Below are positions 7,373 to 16,189 of a stretch of 64,000 nt of DNA, in pieces; position 1 is the stretch's first letter, and each line of letters begins with the position of its first letter. Source of the stretch: Albibacterium sp035514885 (GTDB lineage Bacteria; Bacteroidota; Bacteroidia; Sphingobacteriales; Sphingobacteriaceae); NCBI RefSeq assembly GCF_035514885.1, contig NZ_DATJCH010000012.1:795414-859413 (forward strand), in the 5' to 3' direction. The position numbers were made by a program, and so were the translations under genes. The notes under the pieces are model-generated. The model worked only from the letters and a program-made list of their open reading frames with translations, made no database searches and had not been told where the DNA came from.

Positions 7373-9694
7373 ATGCTAACTAACAATCTTGGCTACCCGC
7401 GTATTGGTAGCAATCGAGAACTCAAAAAAGCCTGCGAGCACTATTGGTCGGGCAAAACATCTCAACACGAACTTCTTCAGGTGGGTAAGGATATCCGCCA
7501 GCGAAACTGGCAATTACAGCAAGAAGCTGGTATTGATTTAATTCCTTCCAACGATTTTTCATTTTATGATCAGGTATTAGACATGACATTAACAGTTGGT
7601 GCAATACCTAATAAATATTATGAAGTTATACTAAACCGCAATAACTCAGAGATTGATCTCTATTTTGCTATGGCGAGAGGATTTCAAAAAGAAGAAGTGG
7701 ATATAACTGCAATGGAAATGACTAAGTGGTTTGATACCAATTATCATTACATCGTTCCTGAGTTCCAAAAAAATCAGCAGTTCAAACTCTTTTCTACAAA
7801 AATTCTAGATGAGTTTCATGAAGCGAAACAATTGGGTATACTAACTAAACCGGTTATTATAGGCCCAGTTTCCTACTTGCTTTTGGGAAAGGAAAAGGAA
7901 GAAGGCTTTGAACGGATCGAACTGTTAAAAAATCTTTTACCTGTATACTTTGAAATCCTAAATAAATTAAAGGAAAATGGAGTAGAATGGGTACAATTTG
8001 ATGAGCCATTCTTGGCAATGGACTTAAATGAAAAGGAGAAGGCTGCATTTACTTCTGTTTATACAGAAATCCATAAAAAATTTCCAGCGATCAATATATT
8101 GGTTGCTACCTATTTCGAAGGTCTGCGAGACAATACTCACTTAGCTGCTTCTTTACCGATAACAGCTTTGCATATCGACTTAATACGCTGTCCGGAACAA
8201 TTGGATGAAGTGTTAAATATACTTCCTCCTCATCTTCAGCTATCCCTAGGTATAGTTGATGGAAGAAATGTCTGGAAGAACGATTTTAATAATTCCTTAG
8301 GATTGATAGATAAAGTTGTTCATAAAATAGGAACTGAACGTGTATTGATTGCACCATCTTGTTCATTGCTTCACTCTCCTTGTGATTTAACCAGTGAAAC
8401 GAATGAGCTAACATTAACCCCGGAAATTAAACAATGGCTCTCGTTTGCAAGACAAAAAATCAATGAAGTAAAAATACTTAAGGAGCTGGCAGATGGGAAC
8501 CAGAACAGTGATATTGCTGAAGAATTAAAGCAGAATCAAATTTCCATTGAAGCACGAAAGGTGTCTTTATTGATTCATAATCCATTAGTAAAAGAACGAG
8601 TAAGATCAATCAGAGGTGAAGATTCAAAAAGACGAAATCCTTTTATAATACGTAAACAGAAACAACATGAAGCATTAAACCTACCTTTATTCCCTACTAC
8701 AACGATCGGTTCGTTTCCACAAACATCAGAGGTAAGAAATTGGAGGTCGCAATTTAAAAAGGCAGAAATCAATAAACAACAATACGAAGATTTGCTGAAG
8801 CAGGAGACTGAAAAAACCATACGCTGGCAAGAAGATATTGATATAGATGTACTCGTTCATGGGGAATTTGAACGCAACGACATGGTTGAGTATTTTGGAG
8901 AACAATTAGCCGGATTTGTATTTACTAAAAACGGTTGGGTTCAGAGCTATGGGTCACGTTGTGTAAAGCCTCCGATTATTTACGGAGATATTTCTCGTCC
9001 AAAAGCAATGACTGTTCAGTGGACTGAATATGCTCAAAGCTTAACGTCACGTTTAGTAAAGGGTATGTTGACTGGTCCGGTTACCATTCTTCAATGGTCT
9101 TTTGTTAGAAATGACCAGTCACGCTCAGAAACATGCAATCAAATTGCTTTAGCCATTCGTGACGAAGTAAGCGACTTAGAAAAGGCAGGCATTAAAATTA
9201 TCCAGATTGATGAACCTGCAATTCGTGAAGGTTTACCTTTAAGAAGAGCTGATTGGCAGAATTATTTACAATGGGCCATAACTGCTTTTCGTATCGCCTC
9301 ATCAAGCGTTGCCGATGAAACACAGATTCATACTCATATGTGTTACTCTGAATTTAATGATATTATCCAAAACATTGCAGATATGGATGCTGATGTTATA
9401 ACGATCGAATGTTCTCGTTCAAAGATGGAGTTACTGGATGCTTTTGCTAAATTCAGATATCCGCATGAAATTGGTCCGGGAGTATATGATATTCATTCTC
9501 CGAGAGTTCCTTCAAAAGAAGAAATGGTCGACCTTTTAAAGAAAGCAAAAGCTGTAATTCCAGCTGATCAGCTATGGGTTAACCCAGACTGCGGACTAAA
9601 AACACGTCACTGGGATGAAACTAAAAAAGCGCTATTAGAAATGGTAGCAGCGGCAAAAGAACTTCGGGTAACGGAGAAAGAATTTGTTGCTTAA
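7373..9694 (+). CDS. metE: Cobalamin-independent methionine synthase MetE
   Basis: The 773-residue protein spans both MetE barrels. It transfers the methyl group of 5-methyltetrahydropteroyl-triglutamate to homocysteine. The zinc ligands are present as His655 and Cys657 (IHTHMC), Glu679 (TIECS) and Cys740 (NPDCG). Each is shifted by exactly 14 from the E. coli positions, and the length agrees with the family. The N-terminus NNLGYPRIGSNRELKKA is the conserved folate-domain start. The gene is monocistronic, with a cobalamin riboswitch leader in front and an intrinsic terminator behind. Confidence 0.97.
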   Translation: MLTNNLGYPRIGSNRELKKACEHYWSGKTSQHELLQVGKDIRQRNWQLQQEAGIDLIPSNDFSFYDQVLDMTLTVGAIPNKYYEVILNRNNSEIDLYFAMARGFQKEEVDITAMEMTKWFDTNYHYIVPEFQKNQQFKLFSTKILDEFHEAKQLGILTKPVIIGPVSYLLLGKEKEEGFERIELLKNLLPVYFEILNKLKENGVEWVQFDEPFLAMDLNEKEKAAFTSVYTEIHKKFPAINILVATYFEGLRDNTHLAASLPITALHIDLIRCPEQLDEVLNILPPHLQLSLGIVDGRNVWKNDFNNSLGLIDKVVHKIGTERVLIAPSCSLLHSPCDLTSETNELTLTPEIKQWLSFARQKINEVKILKELADGNQNSDIAEELKQNQISIEARKVSLLIHNPLVKERVRSIRGEDSKRRNPFIIRKQKQHEALNLPLFPTTTIGSFPQTSEVRNWRSQFKKAEINKQQYEDLLKQETEKTIRWQEDIDIDVLVHGEFERNDMVEYFGEQLAGFVFTKNGWVQSYGSRCVKPPIIYGDISRPKAMTVQWTEYAQSLTSRLVKGMLTGPVTILQWSFVRNDQSRSETCNQIALAIRDEVSDLEKAGIKIIQIDEPAIREGLPLRRADWQNYLQWAITAFRIASSSVADETQIHTHMCYSEFNDIIQNIADMDADVITIECSRSKMELLDAFAKFRYPHEIGPGVYDIHSPRVPSKEEMVDLLKKAKAVIPADQLWVNPDCGLKTRHWDETKKALLEMVAAAKELRVTEKEFVA

Positions 9695-9702
9695 TAAACT
9701 TA

Positions 9703-9745
9703 GGGATGAGGTATCTTCTTTTGATGGATACCTCTCCCCTTTTTT
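9703..9745 (+). terminator. Intrinsic terminator after metE
   Basis: The stem GAGGTATC (9708-9715) pairs with GATACCTC (9727-9734), extended by GGG/CCC. It is followed directly by a run of six T. This is the clearest rho-independent terminator in the window. It overlaps the end of the convergent MFS gene. Confidence 0.75.
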
Positions 9746-10964
9746 AAGAAACGTATCTGTCTTTTGATGATGCCAAACCAGATGTAAGTAAGAATATAGC
9801 CGCTACCAATAATAAAGCAAGCGGAACATACCAATTATGAGTTAAGCTATAGAGCGCCCCGAATAATGGAGGACCGCTAGCCGCTATCAAATAACCTACA
9901 GACTGTGCCATACCTGATAAATTTGCAGATTCAGATGGATGTTTTGTTCTAAGAATAAAGAACATGGTTACCAATGTATAAGCCAAGCCAAGGGATATTC
10001 CTACTATAATTACTGAGATCATAATGAATTCAGTCTTCCAAACAATTATTCCCAGCAAACCTAATAATAAGAGAATAAAAGTAACCCATATCAAAGAGGT
10101 TTGATCTTTCATCTTTCCGGCAACAATCGGCCCGATAAGCATAATAGGCAACTGACCCATTTGTATGTAGGAAAGCATCCAGCCAGATCTTTCAGCAGAC
10201 ATACCCCAGCTTTGTAAAACTGTGGGAAGCCAGGCAGCTAATGTGTAAAAAAAGAATGACTGTAAACCCATCAAAATGGATATCTGCCATGCAAGACGTG
10301 ATTTCCAGAGTGATTTATTACTTAGCCTGGAAGTATCTGCTGCTGATGATACCGACCTTTTTTTAATCTGTGGCAACCAAAGAAGAAAAGCTACGAGTGC
10401 AAGAAAGCCCCAAATACCGATAGAAGCTTTCCATCCTAAGCCAGTAGATTGCCCGATGCGAATGCTGAATCCAACTGCCAAGGCTGAGGTTAGATTCATA
10501 GATACAAGATAAAATCCGGTAATAAGACCTGCCTTGTTTGGAAATTCTTTCTTGATAAAAGCAGGCATCAAAACATTTCCTACTGTAATAGCTGCGCCGA
10601 TTAAAGCAGCACCAATAAATAGTAAAGAAACATTCCCAACAGAGCGAACAAATAATCCAAAAGCAAGAACTAACATGGAGTAAAGCAATAGCTTTTCCAA
10701 TCCGGTTCGCTTTGCTGCCTTAGGAGCAAGAACCGACAATAATGCAAAAGACATTAAGGGAATTGTAGTTATTAACCCTACAAGCATAGGTGTAAGTCGC
10801 AATTGTTCTGTAATTTCTAATATTACCGGCCCAACAGCAGTAATGGGTGCACGTAGTGTCGATCCCACGACAATTACACCTATTGCCATTATTATAAAAT
10901 CAAATCTTTTTTTTGAGGATAAATTTTTAATGAGGGGGGCACTTCCTTTTTCGTCTTCTTTCAT
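9744..10964 (-). CDS. MFS transporter of the CynX/NimT type
   Basis: This 406-residue protein has 12 predicted membrane helices and the features of the CynX/NimT branch: STLRAPITAVGP in the first helix and FPNKAGLITGFYLVSMN between helices 4 and 5. E. coli relatives carry cyanate (CynX) or 2-nitroimidazole (NimT). The direction and substrate here cannot be told. It is divergent from a BlaI/BlaR1-like pair across a 131-bp region containing promoters for both directions. The start ATG is preceded by a short leader. Confidence 0.82.
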   Translation of the reverse strand: MKEDEKGSAPLIKNLSSKKRFDFIIMAIGVIVVGSTLRAPITAVGPVILEITEQLRLTPMLVGLITTIPLMSFALLSVLAPKAAKRTGLEKLLLYSMLVLAFGLFVRSVGNVSLLFIGAALIGAAITVGNVLMPAFIKKEFPNKAGLITGFYLVSMNLTSALAVGFSIRIGQSTGLGWKASIGIWGFLALVAFLLWLPQIKKRSVSSAADTSRLSNKSLWKSRLAWQISILMGLQSFFFYTLAAWLPTVLQSWGMSAERSGWMLSYIQMGQLPIMLIGPIVAGKMKDQTSLIWVTFILLLLGLLGIIVWKTEFIMISVIIVGISLGLAYTLVTMFFILRTKHPSESANLSGMAQSVGYLIAASGPPLFGALYSLTHNWYVPLALLLVAAIFLLTSGLASSKDRYVS

Positions 10965-10993
10965 GAATATTCTATATCATTGAAAAACTGCGA

Positions 10994-11022
10994 CAAAGAT
11001 ACCCATTCGATCATATATTCAA
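10994..11022 (-). promoter_or_regulatory. Complete promoter for the CynX-type MFS gene
   Basis: On the minus strand TTG (11020-11022) is followed after 18 nt by TATCTTTG (10994-11001), both elements of the Bacteroidota consensus. Transcription would start near 10987, about 23 nt before the ATG. Confidence 0.6.
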
Positions 11023-11043
11023 CGTATTAAAAGAAATGTTAAA

Positions 11044-11072
11044 TATATTTGTTTAATTACGGAATGTTCGTA
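11044..11072 (+). promoter_or_regulatory. Promoter -7 box and dyad upstream of the BlaI-type regulator
   Basis: TATATTTG (11044-11051) is a full -7 match. Just downstream, TACGGAATGTTCGTA (11058-11072) is an imperfect dyad centred near the predicted transcription start. That is where a BlaI/MecI dimer would sit to repress its own operon. Confidence 0.42.
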
Positions 11073-11095
11073 GATTCACTTAATAAGATAATAAA

Positions 11096-11458
11096 ATGGA
11101 AAAACTTAGTCAACAAGAGGAAGAAGCCATGCAACTTGTGTGGAAAAATAAAGGTGGTTTTATAAAAGATATATTGAACTTATCTCCAGAACCTAAGATA
11201 CCTTATACTACTTTGGCATCAACTCTAAAAAACCTAGAGAAGAAGGAATATGTAAAGTCAACCAAACTAGGAAACTCTTACCATTATAAACCTCTTATCA
11301 AAGAAAACGAATATAAAAAAGCCTTTATGGGAGATTTCGTAAGTGACTATTTCAAAAATTCTTATAAGGATTTGGTGAGCTTCTTTGCAAAGGAAGAAAA
11401 AATATCCCCAAAGGAATTAAAGGAAATTTTAGAGATGATTCAAAAACCAAAACCTTAG
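11096..11458 (+). CDS. BlaI/MecI/CopY family repressor
   Basis: The 120-residue protein matches the BlaI family in size and layout. It has an N-terminal winged helix (LSQQEEEAMQLVWKN, then TTLASTLKNLEKKEYV as recognition region) and a C-terminal helical dimerisation part. Such repressors are cleaved when the partner membrane protease senses its signal. That partner begins 3 nt downstream. A dyad at the start of transcription supports autoregulation. The signal need not be a beta-lactam; no beta-lactamase gene is nearby. Confidence 0.88.
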   Translation: MEKLSQQEEEAMQLVWKNKGGFIKDILNLSPEPKIPYTTLASTLKNLEKKEYVKSTKLGNSYHYKPLIKENEYKKAFMGDFVSDYFKNSYKDLVSFFAKEEKISPKELKEILEMIQKPKP

Positions 11459-11461
11459 ATT

Positions 11462-12610
11462 ATGTCGGAATTAATGATATATCTTCTAAAAGCTAATATT
11501 GCTTTAACATTATTTTATTTGGGCTATTACTTTGGGTTGCGTAACCTGACTTTTTATAGATTAAATCGATATTATCTACTCCTAGCTCTGACTTTCTCAG
11601 TAACATACCCTTTGATTAATCTAAAAAGCTTGTTTAGTAGCAAACTGGATATTCCCGCCGAAATAATAACAGCACTTCCTGATTTGAATAACCTTCATTT
11701 TTCGCAACAAGGAATGGAATTCAGTGAAATTATTGAATATTTCCTATGGTTCAGCTTTGCAGTAGTCTTTTTTAATTTATTAATTAAACTTCGGGGAGTA
11801 TTAAAGGTTCATGTAAACTCAATACCAGCTCATTGGAACATTTACCCCTATAGAAAATCACAGGAAGACATTACTCCATTTTCATTTTGGAAATCAATTT
11901 ACCTTAACCCTGACAAACACAACAAAGAAGAATTTGACAAAATTTTCAAACATGAATATATCCATGTACGTCAGCTTCACAGTCTGGATACCTTAACTGC
12001 TGAGCTTGTATTTGTATTTTTTTGGTATAATCCTATTTGCTGGTTTATAAGACAGTCCATTCATGAAAACATAGAATTTATTACGGACCAAAAAGTATTA
12101 TCTACCGGAATAAATAAACAAAGTTATCAATATAGCTTACTAAACATCAGCAGCTTACCTACAGAACCAGCATTAGGTAACCACTTTAACATTAAAAACC
12201 TCAAGAAGAGGATAAAGATGATGAACAAGAATCAAACGTCGAATAGTCATCTAAGTAAATATGTATTTATTTTGCCCATAGTTATCATTGGCTCGCTGAT
12301 TTTTAGCATTTCAAATGCAAAGGAAAGCCTTGATTCATCTCCCTTATCTACCAGCATAATAACAAACGAAAGGATGGCAGAGGAACAAAATAGTTTATTG
12401 CCAAATACAGAGCCTGCAAAAGGACGTCTTCCTGAAAATCTTTTAATTCTAGTAAATGGTGTAAAAGTTAACGAAGAAGATTTCAAAAAGATAAATCCGA
12501 AAGACATTGAATCTATAAATGTTTACAAAGAAGAATCAGCTATTGAAAGATTTGGTAAAGAAGCTACAGATGGAGTAATTGAAATCTTCACAAAAGCTAA
12601 CAAAAAATAG
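11462..12610 (+). CDS. BlaR1-type M56 membrane metallopeptidase with TonB-plug-like tail
   Basis: The N-terminal half has several membrane helices and the zinc motif HEYIH (His164, Glu165, His168), with a further acidic stretch ENIEFITDQ near 203-210 as third-ligand region, typical of M56 peptidases. After another helix near 250-265, the last 65 residues (LLILVNGVKVNEEDFKK to DGVIEIFTKAN) resemble the plug domain of TonB-dependent receptors. This extracytoplasmic module is common on Bacteroidota M56 proteins and replaces the penicillin-binding domain of true BlaR1. It is translated 3 nt after the BlaI-type repressor, so the pair forms a sensor-protease/repressor switch. The ligand is unknown. 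Confidence 0.83.
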   Translation: MSELMIYLLKANIALTLFYLGYYFGLRNLTFYRLNRYYLLLALTFSVTYPLINLKSLFSSKLDIPAEIITALPDLNNLHFSQQGMEFSEIIEYFLWFSFAVVFFNLLIKLRGVLKVHVNSIPAHWNIYPYRKSQEDITPFSFWKSIYLNPDKHNKEEFDKIFKHEYIHVRQLHSLDTLTAELVFVFFWYNPICWFIRQSIHENIEFITDQKVLSTGINKQSYQYSLLNISSLPTEPALGNHFNIKNLKKRIKMMNKNQTSNSHLSKYVFILPIVIIGSLIFSISNAKESLDSSPLSTSIITNERMAEEQNSLLPNTEPAKGRLPENLLILVNGVKVNEEDFKKINPKDIESINVYKEESAIERFGKEATDGVIEIFTKANKK

Positions 12611-12618
12611 TAGTTTTG
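12611..12618 (+). promoter_or_regulatory. Possible separate promoter for the SMR gene
   Basis: TAGTTTTG matches TAnnTTTG directly after the stop codon of the M56 gene and 26 nt before the SMR start. No -33 TTG is visible, so co-transcription with the upstream pair is equally possible. Confidence 0.33.
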
Positions 12619-12643
12619 TCGCTTTCTTAGAAATAAAGATCAA

Positions 12644-12973
12644 ATGAATTGGATAATACTAATAATTGCAGGCTTATTCGAAGTTGGCTTTGCCACTTGT
12701 TTGGGTAAAGCTCGTGAATCTGTAGGATTATCAGCTACTTGGTGGTTTATTGGCTTTCTGGTCTGCCTCTCAATTAGCATGTATTTATTGATAGTTGCTA
12801 CTAAAACCTTACCCATTGGAACAGCTTATGCTGTATGGACAGGTATTGGGGCTGTTGGAACTGTATTGATAGGAATTTTATTCTTTCACGAACCGGCAAC
12901 CTTTTGGCGGGTCTTCTTCCTTATTACTTTAATAGCGTCCATTATTGGTTTAAAGGTGGTTTCTGCACATTAA
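12644..12973 (+). CDS. Small multidrug resistance (SMR) exporter, SugE/Gdx-like
   Basis: The 109-residue protein has four helices and the conserved membrane glutamate in the first one (LIIAGLFEVGFATCLGKA). WTGIGAVGTVLIGILFF in helix 3 is typical of the family. SugE/Gdx members export guanidinium, while EmrE-like members export quaternary amines. The sequence around the glutamate fits SugE better, but I do not treat the substrate as proven. SMR proteins work as antiparallel dimers driven by protons. It lies 33 nt after the BlaI/M56 pair. I find no guanidine riboswitch in front. Confidence 0.88.
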   Translation: MNWIILIIAGLFEVGFATCLGKARESVGLSATWWFIGFLVCLSISMYLLIVATKTLPIGTAYAVWTGIGAVGTVLIGILFFHEPATFWRVFFLITLIASIIGLKVVSAH

Positions 12974-13028
12974 TTCTCTTAACTATCTGAATGCCACAAT
13001 AGCTTATGTGATAATTTTAAAAAAAACA

Positions 13029-13074
13029 TTTGGATATATTAACAGTGTTAAGTAGCTTTACACCGTTAATATAT
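13029..13074 (+). promoter_or_regulatory. Promoter embedded in a 41-bp dyad: likely TetR operator of the RND operon
   Basis: Fifteen-bp inverted arms (13034-13048 and 13060-13074, one mismatch) flank the core promoter. TTG lies at 13030-13032 and the -7-like TAGCTTTA at 13053-13060, 20 nt apart. The right arm reaches the TetR start codon, so a bound dimer would cover the promoter and initiation region together. The size fits operators of TetR proteins that bind as dimer pairs. Confidence 0.6.
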
Positions 13075-13714
13075 GGGAATTACAGAACGCAAAAAAAGAG
13101 ATAAAGAAGATTTAAAACAGCGCATTTTAGACGCTGCTAAATTGCTTTTTACTAAATACGGTTATGAATCCACTTCTATTCGTAAAATTGCGAAGGTAAT
13201 TGAATTTAGTCCTACAACCATCTATCTGTATTATCGCGACAAGAATGATATTCTCTATGCTCTTCATCGGGAGGGTTTTAAGATGCTGGGCACAAGTTTC
13301 CATGATTTAGGAAAAATTGAAGATCCCTTTGAACGCTTAAAAAAAATGGGATGGACATATTTACAGTTTGCTCTTGACCATAGCGATTTCTACGAGTTGA
13401 TGTTTATTATGAAAGAACCTCTGCAATGGCTTGATGAGGATGAATGCTCTTCTGATAAATGGCAAGAGGGTATTAATGCCTTTGAGCCCTTACACAAAAC
13501 AATTATCGATTGTCAGAAAAAAGGCTATTTCGAAGATCAAGATCCTAAGTTATTTTCTCTATTTGTATGGTCTACTGTTCATGGACTCTGCTCCTTGTCT
13601 TTACATGGACATTTTGAGCAAGTGGTTAAAGGAAATAAACTTGACATTCATCCAGACAAAATACTAGAAGATTCTTTTGAAAACTTTTTAAACCTTATTG
13701 ATAAACTTAAATAG
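13073..13714 (+). CDS. TetR/AcrR family regulator of the RND efflux operon
   Basis: The 213-residue protein starts with a TetR helix-turn-helix (ILDAAKLLFTKYGYESTS, then FSPTTIYLYYRDKNDILYAL, about residues 18-65) and has a helical ligand-binding C-terminus. It is the first gene of a four-gene run with outer-membrane factor, adaptor and RND pump (38, 2 and 2 nt gaps). The most likely role is a ligand-relieved repressor of its own operon. The large dyad over the promoter and start codon supports this. The inducer is unknown. Confidence 0.87.
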   Translation: MGITERKKRDKEDLKQRILDAAKLLFTKYGYESTSIRKIAKVIEFSPTTIYLYYRDKNDILYALHREGFKMLGTSFHDLGKIEDPFERLKKMGWTYLQFALDHSDFYELMFIMKEPLQWLDEDECSSDKWQEGINAFEPLHKTIIDCQKKGYFEDQDPKLFSLFVWSTVHGLCSLSLHGHFEQVVKGNKLDIHPDKILEDSFENFLNLIDKLK

Positions 13715-13752
13715 ATCAGGCTGTTGTAATATAGGAGTTTGCATTATTAATT

Positions 13753-15117
13753 ATGAAGAAACAAATTATAAATATAATTATACCGAGCCTCATTCTTTTA
13801 GGTTATAGTTCTCTTGTCTCTGCACAAACAAATAGTTTGGAAAGCTATATTGAAGAAGGGTTGAAAAATAACCTGGTTCTTAATCAAAAAAACATTTCAT
13901 GGGAGAAAGCAATGATCGGCCTTCAATCGGCCAAGAGCTTCTATCTTCCTACAGTTGGTTTCCAAACTACCTATTCAACAGCAGACGGTGGAAGGAATAT
14001 TCCTTTACCTCTAGGCGATCTTCTAAACGGTGTTTATTCTACTTTAAATGACCTGACTCAATCACAAAGATTTACTGAGCTTGAAAACACAGAAATCGGC
14101 TTTCTTCCCAAGAATTATTACGATGCCAAGATACGAACCACGGTTCCTATTCTGAATTCAGACATTCGCTATGGAGTTAAATTAAGCGAGCAGCAAATTG
14201 TTCTAAAAGAATATGAGTTAGAAATATATAAACAAGAATTAATAAAGAATATAAAGATTGCTTATTATAATTATTTATCTGCTCTGCAGGTGGTTGACAT
14301 CTATAAATCTTCTCAAGTTCTAGCCCAAGAAGGAAAACGTGTAAATGAAAAACTCTATGAAAGTGGTAAAGGGCTTCCTGTTTATATTATGCGGTCTGAA
14401 AGTGAGATTGCACAGATTAATGCGGATTTTTCTAAAGCCAAGCAGCAAGCTGAGAATGCCAAACTATACTTTAATTCTTTATTGAATCGGTCGCCTGAGT
14501 CAGACATTGATAGCTCTCTTGAAAGCGATACGACATTAAGGGTTGCTGAGAAACTACTTCTACAGGAAATAAATATTAATAAGAGAAGCGAAATACAGTC
14601 CTTAAATCAGGCACTAACAATCAATGAAACACTATTAAATAAGGATGAGCAGTACTTTATTCCAAAATTAAGTGGCTTCCTTGATTTAGGATCTCAAGCT
14701 GAAGGCCTTCACTTTAACAAGGACAGCAGATATTATATGATTGGACTTCAACTAGACATCCCTATCTTCTCAGGAATGAGAAATAAGTACAAAATCAAAG
14801 AAACCCGATTGAACCTTCAGTATGCTAAGCTTGAATTAGAAAATGCAAAGCAGAATTTAAACTTAAGTGCTGAGGTTGCAAAGAATAAATTAAAATCAGC
14901 ATTTGAAGTATATCAAGCCTCAATGGAACAATTAAAGGCTGCCAACTCCTATCAGCGACTGATTGATCGTGGTTACCAGGCAGGTGTCAATACATTTATT
15001 GAAACTATCGATGCCCGAAATCAACTAACAGCAGCTCAATTAGCTTCTCAGATAAACAAGTATAACGTATTAATTTCTGCAGCAGAATTGGAAAGAGAAT
15101 TAAACATTAATCCTTAA
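13753..15117 (+). CDS. TolC-family outer-membrane efflux protein
   Basis: The protein (454 residues) has a signal peptide (LILLGYSSLVSAQ) followed by two repeats of long amphipathic helices and barrel strands, the OEP/TolC layout. It would form the trimeric outer-membrane exit duct for the RND pump encoded two genes downstream. Its stop codon is 2 nt before the adaptor start, indicating translational linkage. The length is typical. Confidence 0.88.
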   Translation: MKKQIINIIIPSLILLGYSSLVSAQTNSLESYIEEGLKNNLVLNQKNISWEKAMIGLQSAKSFYLPTVGFQTTYSTADGGRNIPLPLGDLLNGVYSTLNDLTQSQRFTELENTEIGFLPKNYYDAKIRTTVPILNSDIRYGVKLSEQQIVLKEYELEIYKQELIKNIKIAYYNYLSALQVVDIYKSSQVLAQEGKRVNEKLYESGKGLPVYIMRSESEIAQINADFSKAKQQAENAKLYFNSLLNRSPESDIDSSLESDTTLRVAEKLLLQEININKRSEIQSLNQALTINETLLNKDEQYFIPKLSGFLDLGSQAEGLHFNKDSRYYMIGLQLDIPIFSGMRNKYKIKETRLNLQYAKLELENAKQNLNLSAEVAKNKLKSAFEVYQASMEQLKAANSYQRLIDRGYQAGVNTFIETIDARNQLTAAQLASQINKYNVLISAAELERELNINP

Positions 15118-15119
15118 TT

Positions 15120-16187
15120 ATGAAAAACGTCCCTACTCAACTCAGTCTTTTTTTCTTAATCAGCCTTTTTATAGCATGTGGAGGAGCAGAAACTAATGAT
15201 GGATTAAATAGAGAAGATATCATTCCTGTAAAACTACTTCCTCTACAGGAGGGTGAAAGTGCAAATGCTATTCAAACTTCTGGAACTTTTACAACAGAAG
15301 ATGAAGCTGTTTTATCTTTTAAAAATGGTGGAATTGTTCAGCAAATAACGGTGAACGAAGGAGATCATGTAAAAAAAGGTCAGTTACTAGCGAGATTAAA
15401 TATGACAGAAATCAATACCGGTGTGCAACAAACTGATCTGGCTCTTGAAAAAGCAGAACGTGATTATAAACGGGCACAGCAACTATTCAGAGATTCTGTT
15501 GCAACTAGAGAGCAACTGGAAAATGCAAAAACAGCTCGGGATATCGCCATCCAACAAAATAAAGCAGCACAATTCAATCAAAATTTCTCTGAAATAAGAG
15601 CCAATACTAACGGATATATCTTAAAGCGTTTTGTAAATGCAGGACAGACTGTTGGACCGGGAACTCCGATTTTACAAGTCAATGGTGCAGGAAATACAGA
15701 TTGGAAATTAAAAGTTGGAGTAAGCGATCAACAGTGGGCATTGTTAAACATCGGCGATGAGGCATTAATTGAAAGCAATTTAGCTAAAGAAAAAATCAAA
15801 GGACAGGTTTTAAGAAAATCAGAAGGAATAGATCCAAGTTCCGGAACCTTCACAATTACATTAAAGATAAATGCAGGTCAGAATCTAAACTTAGCATCCG
15901 GTGCATTCGCAAGAGCTACTATTTATCCTTCTAAAAAAAGTACAGGATGGAAGATACCCTACGATGCATTATTGGATGGCAATGCTAATCATGGATTTGT
16001 ATTTGTAACCAACGATAAGAAAACAGCTAAAAAAGTGGAAGTGACACTCGGTGCCATATCAAAAGATGGAGTGATGGTATTATCCGGCTTAGAAGGTTCT
16101 TCTTATTTAATTATTTCTGGAAGTGCATACCTGAGTGATGGGTCTAAAATCAATACTTTTTCTAATCAAGACAGCTTAAATAATTAA
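15120..16187 (+). CDS. RND efflux periplasmic adaptor lipoprotein
   Basis: An N-terminal lipobox (LFIACG) marks a lipoprotein. The lipoyl half-motif (QQITVNEGDHVKKGQLLARL) comes next, then a helical hairpin around residues 95-150, the second lipoyl half and the beta-barrel and membrane-proximal domains. This is the usual membrane-fusion-protein order of AcrA/CzcB-type adaptors. At 355 residues it has normal length. It bridges the inner-membrane pump and the TolC-type duct encoded on either side, with 2-nt spacings. Confidence 0.9.
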   Translation: MKNVPTQLSLFFLISLFIACGGAETNDGLNREDIIPVKLLPLQEGESANAIQTSGTFTTEDEAVLSFKNGGIVQQITVNEGDHVKKGQLLARLNMTEINTGVQQTDLALEKAERDYKRAQQLFRDSVATREQLENAKTARDIAIQQNKAAQFNQNFSEIRANTNGYILKRFVNAGQTVGPGTPILQVNGAGNTDWKLKVGVSDQQWALLNIGDEALIESNLAKEKIKGQVLRKSEGIDPSSGTFTITLKINAGQNLNLASGAFARATIYPSKKSTGWKIPYDALLDGNANHGFVFVTNDKKTAKKVEVTLGAISKDGVMVLSGLEGSSYLIISGSAYLSDGSKINTFSNQDSLNN

Positions 16188-16189
16188 AG

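Noticed and set aside
12611..12643. Guanidine riboswitch in front of the SMR exporter
   Set aside because: The 33-nt gap is too short and has no ACGR hairpin loops.
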